From Pandoraea terrae (lineage in GTDB: Bacteria; Pseudomonadota; Gammaproteobacteria; Burkholderiales; Burkholderiaceae): a DNA stretch of 64,000 nt. The notes beneath the pieces were generated by a model that did not search any database, was not told the origin of the DNA, and saw only the letters and a program-made list of their open reading frames with translations. The position numbers and the translations under genes are program-made. Shown piece by piece: positions 31,247 to 41,572 of the stretch (the first letter of the stretch is position 1; each line of letters opens with the position of its first letter). The DNA lies in assembly GCF_902459695.1 (NCBI RefSeq), contig NZ_CABPRZ010000011.1, positions 120,790 to 184,789 on the forward strand, given 5' to 3'.

Positions 31247-32995
31247 ATGTTTAAAAATGTCTCCCTCCGGGCGCGCCTGACCCTGGCGCTCGGCATGTTT
31301 ATGGCATTGCTGGTCGTGGGCGCTGCTGTGGGCATTCTGTCGTTGCGGCAGGCCAACGGATCGCTGCAGGACATCTACACCAGCGATATGGCGTCGGCGC
31401 GCCACCTGTCGCAGACCACCATCTCGACATTGAACGCACGCGCTACGCTCTCGCGCGTCGAGTTCATCGCCGATCCGGCCGAGATCAAGCAAGCCATCGA
31501 AAACGTGCGCAACAACCTTGCGAAGGCCGACGACGCGTGGAACGAGTACGCCAAGGTGCCCATGAACGAGGGTGAAAAGCCGCTGGCGGATGCGGTCATC
31601 AGCGCCCGTGGCAAGCTCGTGGGCGAAGGCATCCTGCCTGCATTGAAGGCCATCGAATCGGGCGACATTCCGGACTTCCACGCCAAGACGGTGATGGACG
31701 TGCCGCGGCTGTTCCGCGAATACACCGCTGCGATGGTGCGGCTGGCGGATCTTCAGACGACCAATGCAAAGCAGCGCTATGAGGCCGCGCAGTCGCGTTA
31801 TACGACAGTGATCTGGATGGTCGGCATCGGCATGGTGATCGGCCTGTTGATCGGCATCGTCACGCAAATCACGCTCACGCGGGCCATTGTCGGTCCGATC
31901 GACGACGCCATCAAGCATTTCGAAAAAATCGCTGGCGGCGACCTGACGCAACGCATCGAAGTCTGGGACACCACGGAAACCGGGCGTCTGTTCCAGGGCG
32001 TCAAGCACATGCAGGACAGTCTGGTGCGCACCGTCGCGCAAGTGCGTTCGGGCACGGAGTCGATCACATCGGCGGCGCAGCAGATCGCGGCGGGCAACAC
32101 GGACCTGTCGGCGCGCACGGAGCAGCAGGCCGCCTCGCTGGAGGAAACGGCGTCGTCGATGGAAGAGCTGACGGCAACGGTCAAGCAGAACGCGGACAAC
32201 GCGCGTCAGGCAAGCCAATTGGCGGTAAACGCTTCGGACATCGCCGCGCGCGGCGGCGAAGTGGTGGGGCGGGTGGTGGGCACGATGCAGGGCATTTCCA
32301 CGAGCTCGAACAAGATCGTCGACATCATCAGCGTGATCGACGGCATCGCCTTCCAGACGAACATCCTGGCGCTGAATGCGGCCGTGGAAGCGGCCCGCGC
32401 CGGCGAGCAGGGCCGCGGCTTTGCGGTGGTGGCGGGCGAAGTGCGCACGCTGGCGCAACGCAGCGCGGCGGCGGCCAAGGAAATCAAGGAGCTGATCGAA
32501 GACTCGGCGCACAAGGTGCATGACGGCTCGCAACTGGTCGAACAAGCCGGCCAGACGATGGAAGAAATCGTGCAGGCGGTCAAGCGCGTGACGGACATCA
32601 TGGGCGAGATTTCGGCGGCGTCGGCGGAGCAGAGCAGCGGCATCGAACAGGTCAACCGCGCCGTGACGCAGATGGACGAAGTGACGCAGCAAAACGCGGC
32701 GCTGGTCGAGGAAGCGGCGGCGGCGGCCGGTTCGCTGGAAGAACAGGCAAGCCGTCTGAAGTCCGTTGTGTCGGTGTTCCGTCTCGATTTTAATCAGTCG
32801 AACGCACAAACGAACGCCCCAACGGCCGCACCGGCGGCGGCCCCGGTCCGTGCGGCCCGCCCGGCGGCGGTGGCCAAGCCGGCTGCGGCACCGAAGCGCA
32901 AGCCGGCGTCGGCCGCAGCGCCGGCCGCCGCGCAGAGCGCGCCGATGGCCCGTACCGGCACGGATGACGCGGCCGGCGACTGGGAAACGTTTTGA
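31247..32995 (+). CDS. Methyl-accepting chemotaxis protein (Tar/Tsr-type)
   Basis: This 582-residue transmembrane receptor has an N-terminal span (about residues 10-30), a four-helix periplasmic ligand domain with [16 protein letters not shown], a second span near 190-210, HAMP and signalling domains with the conserved tip. The C-terminal tail ends in GDWETF, nearly identical to the enteric NWETF tether that recruits CheR and CheB. The ligand is unknown. Its signalling-domain DNA is very similar to that of the preceding receptor gene. A short MCP remnant lies between it and cheR. Confidence 0.95.
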   Translation: MFKNVSLRARLTLALGMFMALLVVGAAVGILSLRQANGSLQDIYTSDMASARHLSQTTISTLNARATLSRVEFIADPAEIKQAIENVRNNLAKADDAWNEYAKVPMNEGEKPLADAVISARGKLVGEGILPALKAIESGDIPDFHAKTVMDVPRLFREYTAAMVRLADLQTTNAKQRYEAAQSRYTTVIWMVGIGMVIGLLIGIVTQITLTRAIVGPIDDAIKHFEKIAGGDLTQRIEVWDTTETGRLFQGVKHMQDSLVRTVAQVRSGTESITSAAQQIAAGNTDLSARTEQQAASLEETASSMEELTATVKQNADNARQASQLAVNASDIAARGGEVVGRVVGTMQGISTSSNKIVDIISVIDGIAFQTNILALNAAVEAARAGEQGRGFAVVAGEVRTLAQRSAAAAKEIKELIEDSAHKVHDGSQLVEQAGQTMEEIVQAVKRVTDIMGEISAASAEQSSGIEQVNRAVTQMDEVTQQNAALVEEAAAAAGSLEEQASRLKSVVSVFRLDFNQSNAQTNAPTAAPAAAPVRAARPAAVAKPAAAPKRKPASAAAPAAAQSAPMARTGTDDAAGDWETF

Positions 32996-33020
32996 TACCG
33001 CGCGTTCAACACATGCAAGA

Positions 33021-33080
33021 CGCGCGGTGACGCAGATGGATAAGGTGACGCCGCAGAATGCGGCGCCATCGACGAAACGC
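33021..33080 (+). pseudogene. Remnant of an MCP signalling domain
   Basis: Between the second MCP and cheR the sequence decodes to RAVTQMDKVTPQNAAPSTK. This is a degraded copy of [19 protein letters not shown], which occurs in both intact MCPs. DNA identity to them is high over about 45 bases and then decays. It is the scar of a third receptor gene, probably lost by recombination between tandem copies. Confidence 0.7.
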
Positions 33081-33109
33081 GCAAGCGCTTTCGCAACCGG
33101 GCGGACATC

Positions 33110-34021
33110 ATGACTGAATCGCGGATGCAGACTGGCAGGACGACGGAGCGGGGAGCCTCCGCTGACGAGCACGCCCGGGCGGCGGCGCTGTCGGGCGAGC
33201 GCGACTTCACGTTTACGCTCGCGGATTTCGGGCGCATTCGCACGCTGATCTATCAGCGCGCCGGCATTGCCCTGGCCGAACACAAGCGCGAGATGGTCTA
33301 CAGCCGCATCGCCCGCCGCCTGCGCGCACTTGGCATCACGAGCTTCACCGAATATCTCGACCGTCTCGAAGCCGACACGGGCGATGGCGAGTGGGAATCG
33401 TTCACCAACGCCCTGACGACAAACCTGACGTCGTTCTTCCGCGAATCGCATCATTTCCCGCTGCTCGCGGAATTCGTGCGCACCCGCAGCAAGCCGGTTT
33501 CGGTATGGTGCTGCGCCGCCTCGACGGGCGAAGAGCCCTACTCGATCGCGATGACGCTGTCCGATGCGATCGGCCAACGCCCCAATGCGAGCGTGTTGGC
33601 GACGGATGTCGACACCCAGGTGCTCGCGCGCGGCGCGGCAGGTGTCTACACCGGCGAGCAGACCGGCAAGCTCACGCCTGAGCAACTGCGCAAGCACTTC
33701 TTTCGCGGCACGGGGGCGAACGCGGGAAAGATCAAGATACGACCCGAGGTGCGCAGCCTCGTGACGTTCGAACCGTTGAACCTGCTTGCCCCGTCCTGGC
33801 AAATCGGCGGACCGTTCGACGTGATCTTCTGCCGCAACGTCATGATCTACTTCGACAAGGGCACGCAAGCGCGCATTCTGGAGCGCTTTGTGCCGCTGCT
33901 GAAGCCGGGCGGCCTGCTTTTCGCGGGGCACTCCGAAAATTTCACGTACGTCAGCCGGGCATTCCGCCTGCGCGGGCAGACCGTCTACGAGCTGGCCGGC
34001 GCCGGCCGTCAGGAGGGCTGA
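33110..34021 (+). CDS. cheR: Chemotaxis protein methyltransferase CheR
   Basis: CheR uses S-adenosylmethionine to methylate glutamates on the receptors for adaptation. The 303-residue protein has an N-terminal helical domain from about residue 35, NLTSFFRE near residue 105, the SAM-binding [13 protein letters not shown] near 130 and [10 protein letters not shown] near 240. The first 30 residues are a poorly conserved extension and a later start is possible. cheD starts two bases after its stop. Confidence 0.97.
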   Translation: MTESRMQTGRTTERGASADEHARAAALSGERDFTFTLADFGRIRTLIYQRAGIALAEHKREMVYSRIARRLRALGITSFTEYLDRLEADTGDGEWESFTNALTTNLTSFFRESHHFPLLAEFVRTRSKPVSVWCCAASTGEEPYSIAMTLSDAIGQRPNASVLATDVDTQVLARGAAGVYTGEQTGKLTPEQLRKHFFRGTGANAGKIKIRPEVRSLVTFEPLNLLAPSWQIGGPFDVIFCRNVMIYFDKGTQARILERFVPLLKPGGLLFAGHSENFTYVSRAFRLRGQTVYELAGAGRQEG

Positions 34022-34023
34022 TC

Positions 34024-34701
34024 ATGCCCGAACAAGCCCTTGCGGAAGCGCTCGCGAACAATCATTATTTCGACGCCGGGTTCAACACGCAGGCGGTGAA
34101 GCTTCTGCCGAGCGAGTATTTCGTGACGAACGAGGACATCATGCTCACGACCGTGCTGGGGTCGTGCGTGGCCGCTTGCGTGCGCGATACGTTCAGCGGC
34201 ATCGGTGGCATGAACCACTTCATGCTGCCCGATGATGGCGACATCGATCGCGACCGGCTGATGTCCGCGTCGATGCGGTATGGTGCGTATGCGATGGAAA
34301 TGCTGATCAACGAGTTGATCAAGGCCGGCGCGCGGCGCGAGCGGCTCGAGGCGAAAGTCTTCGGCGGCGGCGCCGTGCTCGCGGGCATGACGACGCTCAA
34401 TATCGGCGACCGTAACGCGAATTTCGTGCTCCGTTATCTGGAGCTCGAGCAGATTCGCGTGACGGCCCAGGATTTGTGCGGCACGCAGCCGCGCAAGGTA
34501 TGTTTCTGGCCCAAGGGTGGCCGGGTGATGGTCAAGAAACTGGGCGACCGGGGAGACCCGAGCATCGTCCAGCGCGAACAGGCGTACGCGCAGGAGTTGC
34601 GCGGCCGCCAGGTTCGCGGATCCGTGGAACTTTTTACGCCGCCGGCCAAGACCGCCAAGCCAGGTCCGGTGCGCAATAACCGACAGATGGAGGAGGCTTG
34701 A
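34024..34701 (+). CDS. cheD: Chemoreceptor glutamine deamidase CheD
   Basis: CheD deamidates glutamine residues of the receptors. In this 225-residue protein the catalytic Cys is in LGSCVAACV (about residue 42) and the catalytic His in GGMNHFMLP (about residue 62). The next conserved motif, KVFGGGAVL, lies near residue 114. It is between cheR and cheB, the usual position in betaproteobacteria, which have both CheD and CheZ. The C-terminal 40 residues are basic and beyond the fold. Confidence 0.96.
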   Translation: MPEQALAEALANNHYFDAGFNTQAVKLLPSEYFVTNEDIMLTTVLGSCVAACVRDTFSGIGGMNHFMLPDDGDIDRDRLMSASMRYGAYAMEMLINELIKAGARRERLEAKVFGGGAVLAGMTTLNIGDRNANFVLRYLELEQIRVTAQDLCGTQPRKVCFWPKGGRVMVKKLGDRGDPSIVQREQAYAQELRGRQVRGSVELFTPPAKTAKPGPVRNNRQMEEA

Positions 34702-35777
34702 GCGAAAAGATCAAAGTCCTGTGCGTGGACGATTCCGCACTTGTGCGCAGCCTGATGACGGAGATCATCAACGCGCAACCGGACATGACCGTGGTGGCGA
34801 CCGCGCCCGATCCGCTCGTGGCGCGCGACCTGATCAAGCAGACCAATCCGGACGTGCTGACGCTCGACGTCGAAATGCCCCGCATGGACGGTCTCGACTT
34901 CCTCGAGAAGTTGATGCGTCTGCGGCCGATGCCGGTGCTGATGGTGTCGTCGCTGACGGAACGGGGCTCGGAAGTGACGCTGCGCGCGCTCGAACTGGGC
35001 GCCGTGGATTTCGTCACCAAGCCGCGGCTGGGCATTCGCGACGGCATGCTCGAGTACGGCGAGATGATCGCCGACAAGATACGCGGCGCCGCGCGCGCGC
35101 GCGTGCGCAGTGCACCGCCCAAGAGCGCGGCGGCGCCCGTGATCGAAGCCGCGCCGCTGTTGCGCAATCCGCTGGTCAGTACGGAAAAGCTGATCATCAT
35201 CGGCGCATCGACGGGCGGCACTGAAGCCATCCGCGAAGTGCTGGTGCCGATGCCGCCCGATGCACCGGCGATCCTGATCACGCAGCATATGCCGGCCGGC
35301 TTCACGAAATCGTTTGCGCAACGCCTGAACGGCTTGTGCCGCATCACGGTCAAGGAAGCCGAGCATGGCGAACGGGTACTGCCGGGGCATGCCTATATCG
35401 CGCCGGGTGGCGACACGCATTTGCAGCTGTCGCGCAGCGGCGCGAACTATGTGGCGCTGCTCGACCCGGCGCCGCCGGTGAATCGACATCGGCCGTCGGT
35501 CGATGTATTGTTTCGCTCCGCGGCCGTGCATGCCGGGCGCAACGCGATCGGCGTGATCCTGACCGGCATGGGACGGGACGGCGCGGCCGGCCTCGTAGAG
35601 ATGCGGCAGGCCGGCGCCCACACGTTTGCGCAGGATGAAGCGAGCTGCATCGTTTTCGGCATGCCGCGCGAGGCCATTGCGATGGGCGGCGCGGACGAAG
35701 TCGTGCCGCTGTCCGAGATGGCGCGGCGCGTGTTGCATCAGGTCTCGAAATTTGGCGAACGCACCCAGCGCGTATAG
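34698..35777 (+). CDS. cheB: Chemotaxis methylesterase/response regulator CheB
   Basis: CheB removes methyl groups from receptors when phosphorylated by CheA. It has 359 residues, with an N-terminal receiver (Asp11, Asp12, phospho-Asp57 in [11 protein letters not shown]) and a C-terminal esterase domain whose catalytic triad is Ser in GASTGGTE, His in TQHMPAGFT and Asp in TGMGRDG. Start is TTG at 34698, overlapping the TGA of cheD (TTGA) behind GGAGGA, so its translation is coupled to cheD. Confidence 0.97.
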   Translation: MSEKIKVLCVDDSALVRSLMTEIINAQPDMTVVATAPDPLVARDLIKQTNPDVLTLDVEMPRMDGLDFLEKLMRLRPMPVLMVSSLTERGSEVTLRALELGAVDFVTKPRLGIRDGMLEYGEMIADKIRGAARARVRSAPPKSAAAPVIEAAPLLRNPLVSTEKLIIIGASTGGTEAIREVLVPMPPDAPAILITQHMPAGFTKSFAQRLNGLCRITVKEAEHGERVLPGHAYIAPGGDTHLQLSRSGANYVALLDPAPPVNRHRPSVDVLFRSAAVHAGRNAIGVILTGMGRDGAAGLVEMRQAGAHTFAQDEASCIVFGMPREAIAMGGADEVVPLSEMARRVLHQVSKFGERTQRV

Positions 35778-35829
35778 TGCGGGCATGGAGTCCGCACACC
35801 CGGTGGGTGGCGGCGAAACTGGAGTGATG

Positions 35830-36228
35830 ATGGTTGACAAGAATATGAAGTTCCTGGTCGTGGATGACTTCCCGACGATGCGCCGAATCGTGCGCAACCT
35901 GTTGAAGGAACTGGGTTTTGCGAACGTCGACGAAGCGGAAGACGGCGTTGCGGCACTGGCCAAGCTGCGTGGCGGCAGCTTCGAGTTCGTGGTCTCGGAC
36001 TGGAACATGCCGAACATGGACGGCCTGACGATGCTGCAGCAGATTCGTGCCGATCCCGCGCTGTCGAAGTTGCCGGTGCTGATGGTGACGGCCGAAGCGA
36101 AGAAAGAAAATATCATCGCGGCGGCACAGGCGGGCGCGAGCGGTTACGTCGTGAAGCCTTTCACGGCGGCCACGCTCGATGAAAAGCTCGGCAAGATCTT
36201 CGAGAAAATGGAAAAGACGGGGGCCTGA
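35830..36228 (+). CDS. cheY: Chemotaxis response regulator CheY (motor-binding)
   Basis: The 132-residue receiver is closely related to enteric CheY. It has Asp12-Asp13, phospho-Asp57 in [10 protein letters not shown], the switch Thr in VTAEAKKEN and Lys in VVKPFTA, all in the E. coli positions. Phosphorylated CheY binds FliM to change rotation direction. I prefer the ATG at 35830 (GGAG five bases upstream) over the one at 35827. It forms a pair with cheZ, two bases downstream. Confidence 0.97.
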   Translation: MVDKNMKFLVVDDFPTMRRIVRNLLKELGFANVDEAEDGVAALAKLRGGSFEFVVSDWNMPNMDGLTMLQQIRADPALSKLPVLMVTAEAKKENIIAAAQAGASGYVVKPFTAATLDEKLGKIFEKMEKTGA

Positions 36229-36230
36229 AC

Positions 36231-36899
36231 GTGACCCAACAGGCGAGCACTGATTGGCAGGCGGCGCTGTCGGGCGCCGAGCTCGAAGGGGACCCCGCCG
36301 AGCGCATGCTCATGCGCGTAGGCCAGTTGACGCGGATGTTGCGCGACAACTTGCGCGAGTTGGGACTGGACAAGCAGCTCGAGCACGCGGCGGAGGCGAT
36401 CCCGGACGCCCGCGACCGTCTCAACTACGTGGCGACGCTGACCGAGCAGGCGGCGGTGCGGGCGCTCACGGCGATCGAGCTGGCCAAACCCATTCAGGAT
36501 CGCCTGGAGTCGCAGGCTAATGCGCTCGACACACGCTGGGCGTCGTGGTTCGCCGAACCGTTGGCGGTCGACGAAGCGCGCAAGCTGGTGACCGAGACAC
36601 GTGGCTTCCTGCGTGCGGTGCCGGACGACACGCGCGCGACCAATGCGCATTTGATGGAAATCATGATGGCGCAGGACTTCCAGGACCTGACCGGTCAGGT
36701 CATCAAGAAGGTCATGGATGTCGTGTACGAGATCGAACAGCACCTGCTGCAGGTGCTGCTTGAGAACCTGCCGCCGGAGAAGCGCAAGGAAGCGAAGGAC
36801 TCGCTGATGAACGGCCCGCAGATTCACAAGGACGGCCGCGCGGACGTCGTGGCTGACCAGGGTCAGGTCGACGACCTCCTGGCCAGCCTGGGGTTCTGA
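36231..36899 (+). CDS. cheZ: CheY phosphatase CheZ
   Basis: CheZ dephosphorylates CheY-P. The 222-residue protein is a long helical hairpin with the catalytic motif QDFQDLTGQ near residue 145, whose glutamine provides the in-line water. It ends with the CheY-binding helix [11 protein letters not shown]. Start is GTG at 36231, two bases behind cheY. Its presence together with CheD indicates the beta/gammaproteobacterial type of chemotaxis system. Confidence 0.96.
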   Translation: MTQQASTDWQAALSGAELEGDPAERMLMRVGQLTRMLRDNLRELGLDKQLEHAAEAIPDARDRLNYVATLTEQAAVRALTAIELAKPIQDRLESQANALDTRWASWFAEPLAVDEARKLVTETRGFLRAVPDDTRATNAHLMEIMMAQDFQDLTGQVIKKVMDVVYEIEQHLLQVLLENLPPEKRKEAKDSLMNGPQIHKDGRADVVADQGQVDDLLASLGF

Positions 36900-37038
36900 G
36901 CGGGGGACCACAACCGGGTTTGCCCCATCTTTTCAAATTACCCCCCATTCCCGTCTCTGTTCCCGTCTTTGTCAGTTGACGACAACGGCGATAATCGGTC
37001 GAGATGGGGTGGGTCTCTCCGCCCCTTGTGGATAGGGC

Positions 37039-38205
37039 ATGGCAGAGGAAAGCGATCTCGAAAAGACGGAACCCGCGTCTCCCCGGCGCCTGGAACAGGC
37101 GCGCGAGGAAGGACAGGTTGCGCGCTCGCGCGAGCTCGCCACGTTCGCCCTGCTGGCGGCCGGCGTCGGCGGCATGTGGATGCTCGCCGGCCGGATCTCG
37201 GAAGGGTTTTCGCTCCTGATGCGCCAGGGCATGCAGTTCGAGCCCGCCACCGCCATGGACCCGCAGCGCATGCTCGCGCACGCCGTGCGCGCCGGCGGCG
37301 ACGCACTCCTGACGATCCTCCCGTTGCTCGGCCTGATCGCGCTTGCCGCGCTTGCTGCGCCGATGATGCTCGGCGGCTGGCTGTTCTCCAGCAAGGCGTT
37401 GGCCCCCAACTTCAGCCGCCTCGACCCCATCAAGGGGCTCGGAAGGGTCTTTTCGACGCAAGGTCTCGCGGAACTCGTCAAGGCGATTCTGAAGACGGTC
37501 CTCGTGGGCAGTGTTGCGTACTGGGCCATCGCGCGCGACAAGGATGCCGTGTTCGGTCTCATGAGCCAGTCGCCCAAGACGTCGCTGCCGCATGTCGGCG
37601 AGATGACGATCGTATGTTGCGCGCTGATCGTGTTGTCGCTGCTGCTGATCACCGCGCTGGACGTGCCGTTCCAGCTCTGGCAGCACTACAAGAAGCTGCG
37701 CATGACGCGCGAGGAGTTGCGTCAGGAGCACAAGGAAATGGAGGGCGATCCGCACCTGAAGGCACATATCCGCCAGTTGCAGCGCCAGAACGCCCGCCGC
37801 CGCATGATGGCCGACGTGCCCAAGGCTGACGTGATTGTCACCAACCCGACGCACTTCGCCGTCGCCCTCGAATACCGTGACGACATGGGCGCTCCGCGCG
37901 TGCTCGCCAAGGGCACCGATCTGGTCGCGCAGCGGATTCGCGAAATCGGTGTCGAGCACCGCGTGCCGATTCTTGAGGCGCCGCCGCTCGCGCGTGCGCT
38001 GCATCGTCACGTGGAGATCGGCCAGGAAATTCCGGCGGCGCTGTACACTGCCGTCGCCGAAGTGCTCGCCTGGGTCTTCCAACTGCGCCGCTGGCGCACG
38101 GAAGGCGGCGCGCAACCCAATCGTCCGGACGCCTTGCCCGTGCCGGCCGAATTCGATGAACCCCGGCGCGCCAAACGCGCCACCCAACGCGGGGATGCCG
38201 CATGA
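37039..38205 (+). CDS. flhB: Flagellar type III export switch protein FlhB
   Basis: This 388-residue export gate protein has four membrane spans in the first half and a cytoplasmic domain with the self-cleavage site NPTH in VIVTNPTHFAVALEY (about residue 270). Cleavage switches export from rod/hook to filament substrates. The start at 37039 gives the standard MAEESDLEKTEPASPRRLE N-terminus. The 139-base gap after cheZ suggests a separate promoter. Its stop overlaps the flhA start (ATGA). Confidence 0.98.
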   Translation: MAEESDLEKTEPASPRRLEQAREEGQVARSRELATFALLAAGVGGMWMLAGRISEGFSLLMRQGMQFEPATAMDPQRMLAHAVRAGGDALLTILPLLGLIALAALAAPMMLGGWLFSSKALAPNFSRLDPIKGLGRVFSTQGLAELVKAILKTVLVGSVAYWAIARDKDAVFGLMSQSPKTSLPHVGEMTIVCCALIVLSLLLITALDVPFQLWQHYKKLRMTREELRQEHKEMEGDPHLKAHIRQLQRQNARRRMMADVPKADVIVTNPTHFAVALEYRDDMGAPRVLAKGTDLVAQRIREIGVEHRVPILEAPPLARALHRHVEIGQEIPAALYTAVAEVLAWVFQLRRWRTEGGAQPNRPDALPVPAEFDEPRRAKRATQRGDAA

Positions 38206-40301
38206 ACACCCGCGCGAACCAGTGGCTGCGCACCTCCCAGGTGCTGCTGGGCGGCAATCTGAAGTCGCTCGCCGCACCGGTCCTGATCATCATGGTTCTC
38301 GGCATGATGATTCTCCCGCTGCCGCCGTTCATCCTGGATCTGTTGTTTACCTTCAACATCGCGCTGTCGGTAATGGTGCTGCTCGTCAGCATGTACACCC
38401 AAAAGCCGCTCGATTTCGCCGCGTTTCCGAGTGTGTTGCTGTTCTCGACGCTGCTGCGCCTGTCGCTGAACGTGGCCTCCACCCGCATCGTGCTGCTCCA
38501 GGGCCACACCGGCCCCGATGCCGCCGGCAAGGTGATCGAGGCGTTCGGCCATTTTCTCGTCGGCGGCAACTACGCGGTCGGTATCGTCGTCTTCGTCATC
38601 CTCGTGATCATCAACTTCATGGTGATCACGAAAGGTGCGGGCCGCATCGCAGAAGTCGGCGCCCGCTTCACGTTGGATGCAATGCCCGGCAAGCAGATGG
38701 CCATCGACGCCGACCTGAACGCCGGCCTCATCGGCGAGGAAGAGGCCCGCAAGCGCCGCACGAACATCGCACAGGAGGCCGATTTCTACGGTTCGATGGA
38801 CGGTGCGTCGAAGTTCGTGCGTGGCGACGCCGTGGCCGGCCTCATGATCATGGTGATCAATATCGTCGGCGGCTTGATCGTCGGCGTGGCGCAGCACGGT
38901 CTCGACATCGGCATGGCGGCCAAGAACTACACGCTGCTGACGATCGGCGACGGACTCGTCGCACAAATCCCGGCACTCGTGATCTCGACCGCCGCCGGCG
39001 TTGTCGTGAGCCGTGTCGCCACGGACGAGGATGTTGGGCAACAGGTGGTCAGCCAACTGTTCTCGAATCCGCGCGTGCTGGGCATTACCGCTGCGATTAT
39101 CGGGCTGATGGGCCTGATTCCGGGGATGCCGCACGTTGCGTTCTTGTTGGGCGCCGTGGGCCTGGGCTATCTGGCGCGTTGGCAGTTTCAACGTGCCGAG
39201 CGCGTCAAGGAACAAGCGGCGCGGCCGGTTGCGCCTGCCGCAGCGCCTGCCGCCGAGTTGGCCGAAGCAAGTTGGGATGACGTCGCGCTCGTCGATCCGC
39301 TGGGTCTCGAAGTCGGGTATCGCCTGATCCCGCTTGTCGACCGTAATCAGGATGGCGAACTGCTCAAGCGCATCAAGGGCATTCGCAAGAAGTTTGCGCA
39401 GGAAATCGGCTTCCTTGCGCCGGTCGTGCACATTCGCGACAACCTGGAACTGCGTCCGAACCAATACCGGATCACGCTCAAGGGCGTGGAAATCGGGCAG
39501 GGCGATGCGTATCCGGGCCAGTTGCTTGCCATCGATCCGGGGCAGGTGGCCGCGTCGCTGCCGGGCACGCCGACGCGCGATCCGGCGTTCGGGCTGCCCG
39601 CAACGTGGATCGATGTCGGCCTGCGCGATCAGGCGCAAGCGTACGGTTACACCGTGGTCGATGCCGGCACGGTCGTGGCGACGCACCTGAATCACCTGAT
39701 CAACGGGCATTCGCACGAATTGCTCGGCCGCCAGGAAGTGCAGCAGTTGCTCGACCGCATCACGAAGGATGCGCCGAAACTTACCGAGGATCTGGTGCCG
39801 AAGACGGTGCCGCTCACCACCTTGCAGAAGGTGCTGCAGAACCTGCTCGAAGAGAATGTGCCGATTCGCGACATGCGCACGATCATCGACACGCTCGCCG
39901 AACACGGTGCGCGCGTGCAGGATCCGCACGACTTGACGGCGCTGGTCCGCCTGTCGCTGGGCCGCGCGATCACGCAGAGCCTGTTCCCGGGCACGGGCGA
40001 GCTCAACGTGGTCGGCCTTGACGCCAATCTCGAACGTATCCTCACGCAGGCCTTGCAGGCCGGCGGCGGCACCGGCCTGGAGCCGGGCCTTGCCGATACC
40101 CTGTTGCGTGAGACCGAAGCTGCCGTGGCACGTCAGGAACGGCAGGGTCTGCCGCCGGTGCTGCTGGTCCAACATCCGCTGCGGGCTTTGCTGTCGCGCT
40201 TTTTGCGCCGCAGTCTGCCGCAGCTCAAGGTTCTTTCATATGCTGAAGTGCCCGATACCCGCAACATCAAGGTGACGGCATTGATCGGAGGACAGGCGTG
40301 A
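38202..40301 (+). CDS. flhA: Flagellar type III export gate protein FlhA
   Basis: FlhA forms the nonameric ring of the export gate. The 699-residue product has eight membrane spans in the first 330 residues, with the FHIPEP-region signature (RIAEVGARFTLDAMPGKQMA near residue 150) and a four-subdomain cytoplasmic part with RDMRTIIDTLAEH near residue 560. Its length matches the family. It begins in the overlap with flhB and ends in a GTGA overlap with flhF. Confidence 0.98.
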   Translation: MNTRANQWLRTSQVLLGGNLKSLAAPVLIIMVLGMMILPLPPFILDLLFTFNIALSVMVLLVSMYTQKPLDFAAFPSVLLFSTLLRLSLNVASTRIVLLQGHTGPDAAGKVIEAFGHFLVGGNYAVGIVVFVILVIINFMVITKGAGRIAEVGARFTLDAMPGKQMAIDADLNAGLIGEEEARKRRTNIAQEADFYGSMDGASKFVRGDAVAGLMIMVINIVGGLIVGVAQHGLDIGMAAKNYTLLTIGDGLVAQIPALVISTAAGVVVSRVATDEDVGQQVVSQLFSNPRVLGITAAIIGLMGLIPGMPHVAFLLGAVGLGYLARWQFQRAERVKEQAARPVAPAAAPAAELAEASWDDVALVDPLGLEVGYRLIPLVDRNQDGELLKRIKGIRKKFAQEIGFLAPVVHIRDNLELRPNQYRITLKGVEIGQGDAYPGQLLAIDPGQVAASLPGTPTRDPAFGLPATWIDVGLRDQAQAYGYTVVDAGTVVATHLNHLINGHSHELLGRQEVQQLLDRITKDAPKLTEDLVPKTVPLTTLQKVLQNLLEENVPIRDMRTIIDTLAEHGARVQDPHDLTALVRLSLGRAITQSLFPGTGELNVVGLDANLERILTQALQAGGGTGLEPGLADTLLRETEAAVARQERQGLPPVLLVQHPLRALLSRFLRRSLPQLKVLSYAEVPDTRNIKVTALIGGQA

Positions 40302-41572
40302 AGATTCGGAAATTCTTTGCGGGTACATGCCGCGACGCACTGCGACAGATTCGCGAGGAAATCGGACCCGATGCGGTCGTGTTGTCCAACCGCACGGTCG
40401 AGGGCGGTGTCGAAATCGTGGCGCTCGCCGAAGCGGACCTCGACCAGCTGGCGAGCGGTCAAACCCCCGCCCACCGGTCCGTGGCGCCGCGTCCGGCAGT
40501 GCTGCCCGACGCGCCAGTCGTGGCAACGGGAAGGACGGCGGCCGCCGGCGCATCGATCTCGCCCGAGATGGCGCAGTCGATGATGGGCGAGTTGCAGTCG
40601 ATGCGCGATCTGCTCGAAGACCAGGTGGCGGGCCTGTTGTGGAGCGACAAGCAGCGCCGCTCGCCCGCACAAGGCGAGATTTTGCGCATGCTCCTTGCTG
40701 CCGGTTTTTCTGCGCAGCTGGGGCGTGCCTTGCTCGAACATCTGCCTGAAGGCAGCGAACGCGAGTCGGGACTGGCGTGGGTGCGTCAGGCGCTCACGCG
40801 CAATCTCCCGGTCATGGCGAGCGAAGACGAGATGATGGAGCGCGGCGGCGTTTATGCCCTGATGGGCCCGACCGGCGTGGGCAAGACCACGACGACAGCC
40901 AAACTTGCGGCGCGCTGCGTGATGCGTCATGGCGCGGAGAAGCTGGCGCTGCTCACGACCGACAGCTACCGGATCGGCGGCCACGAGCAACTGCGCATCT
41001 ACGGCAAGATCCTCGGCGTGACGGTTCACGCAGTCAAGGATGCGACCGACCTGCGCCTGGCGCTGACCGAGTTGCGCAACAAGCACATGGTGCTGATCGA
41101 TACGGTCGGCATGAGCCAGCGCGACCGCACGGTGCCCGAACAGGTGGCGATGCTGTGCGGCGCCGACATGCCGGTGCAACGCCTGTTGCTGCTGAACGCG
41201 ACGAGTCATGGCGACACGCTCAACGAAGTCGTGCATGCGTATCGCAGCGCGAGCGAGGAGGGTGGCGCGGATTTGGCCGGTTGCATCCTGACGAAGCTCG
41301 ACGAGACCACGAATCTGGGGTCGGTGCTCGATACGGTCATCCGCCATCGTCTGCCGGTTCACTACATTTCGACGGGCCAGCGCGTGCCGGAAAACCTGCA
41401 CGTCGCGGACCGTCAGTTCCTGGTCGACACGGCGCTGTCCGCACCGATCAGCGGGTCGCCGTTCGTGCCGGACCAGGACGACCTGCCGGCGCTGCTGCGC
41501 GGTGTGGATAATTCGTACAGCGGACTGTTCAAGCCGTCCGCACAGACGTCAGGCGAGGCATGCTTTGGTTAA
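40298..41572 (+). CDS. flhF: Flagellar placement GTPase FlhF
   Basis: FlhF is an SRP-type GTPase that sets the place and number of flagella. The 424-residue protein has an N-terminal basic domain (MKIRKFFAGTCRDALRQIREE), then the GTPase with P-loop GPTGVGKTTT near residue 190, DTVGMSQRD near 268 and TKLDET near 330. Start is GTG at 40298, overlapping the flhA stop, behind GGAGGA. It ends overlapping the flhG start. Confidence 0.95.
   Translation: MKIRKFFAGTCRDALRQIREEIGPDAVVLSNRTVEGGVEIVALAEADLDQLASGQTPAHRSVAPRPAVLPDAPVVATGRTAAAGASISPEMAQSMMGELQSMRDLLEDQVAGLLWSDKQRRSPAQGEILRMLLAAGFSAQLGRALLEHLPEGSERESGLAWVRQALTRNLPVMASEDEMMERGGVYALMGPTGVGKTTTTAKLAARCVMRHGAEKLALLTTDSYRIGGHEQLRIYGKILGVTVHAVKDATDLRLALTELRNKHMVLIDTVGMSQRDRTVPEQVAMLCGADMPVQRLLLLNATSHGDTLNEVVHAYRSASEEGGADLAGCILTKLDETTNLGSVLDTVIRHRLPVHYISTGQRVPENLHVADRQFLVDTALSAPISGSPFVPDQDDLPALLRGVDNSYSGLFKPSAQTSGEACFG

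Noticed and set aside
31235..33931. An 898-codon open frame antisense to the second MCP and cheR
   Set aside because: It covers two well-supported genes and decodes to low-complexity Arg/His-rich sequence.
36960..37000. TTGACG and GATAAT before flhB as a sigma-70 promoter
   Set aside because: The two elements are too close together (about eight bases) to work as one promoter, and no matching partner for either was found at normal spacing.
38007..40175. A 722-codon open frame antisense to flhA
   Set aside because: The sense strand is a full-length FlhA with all motifs; the antisense product has no recognisable feature.
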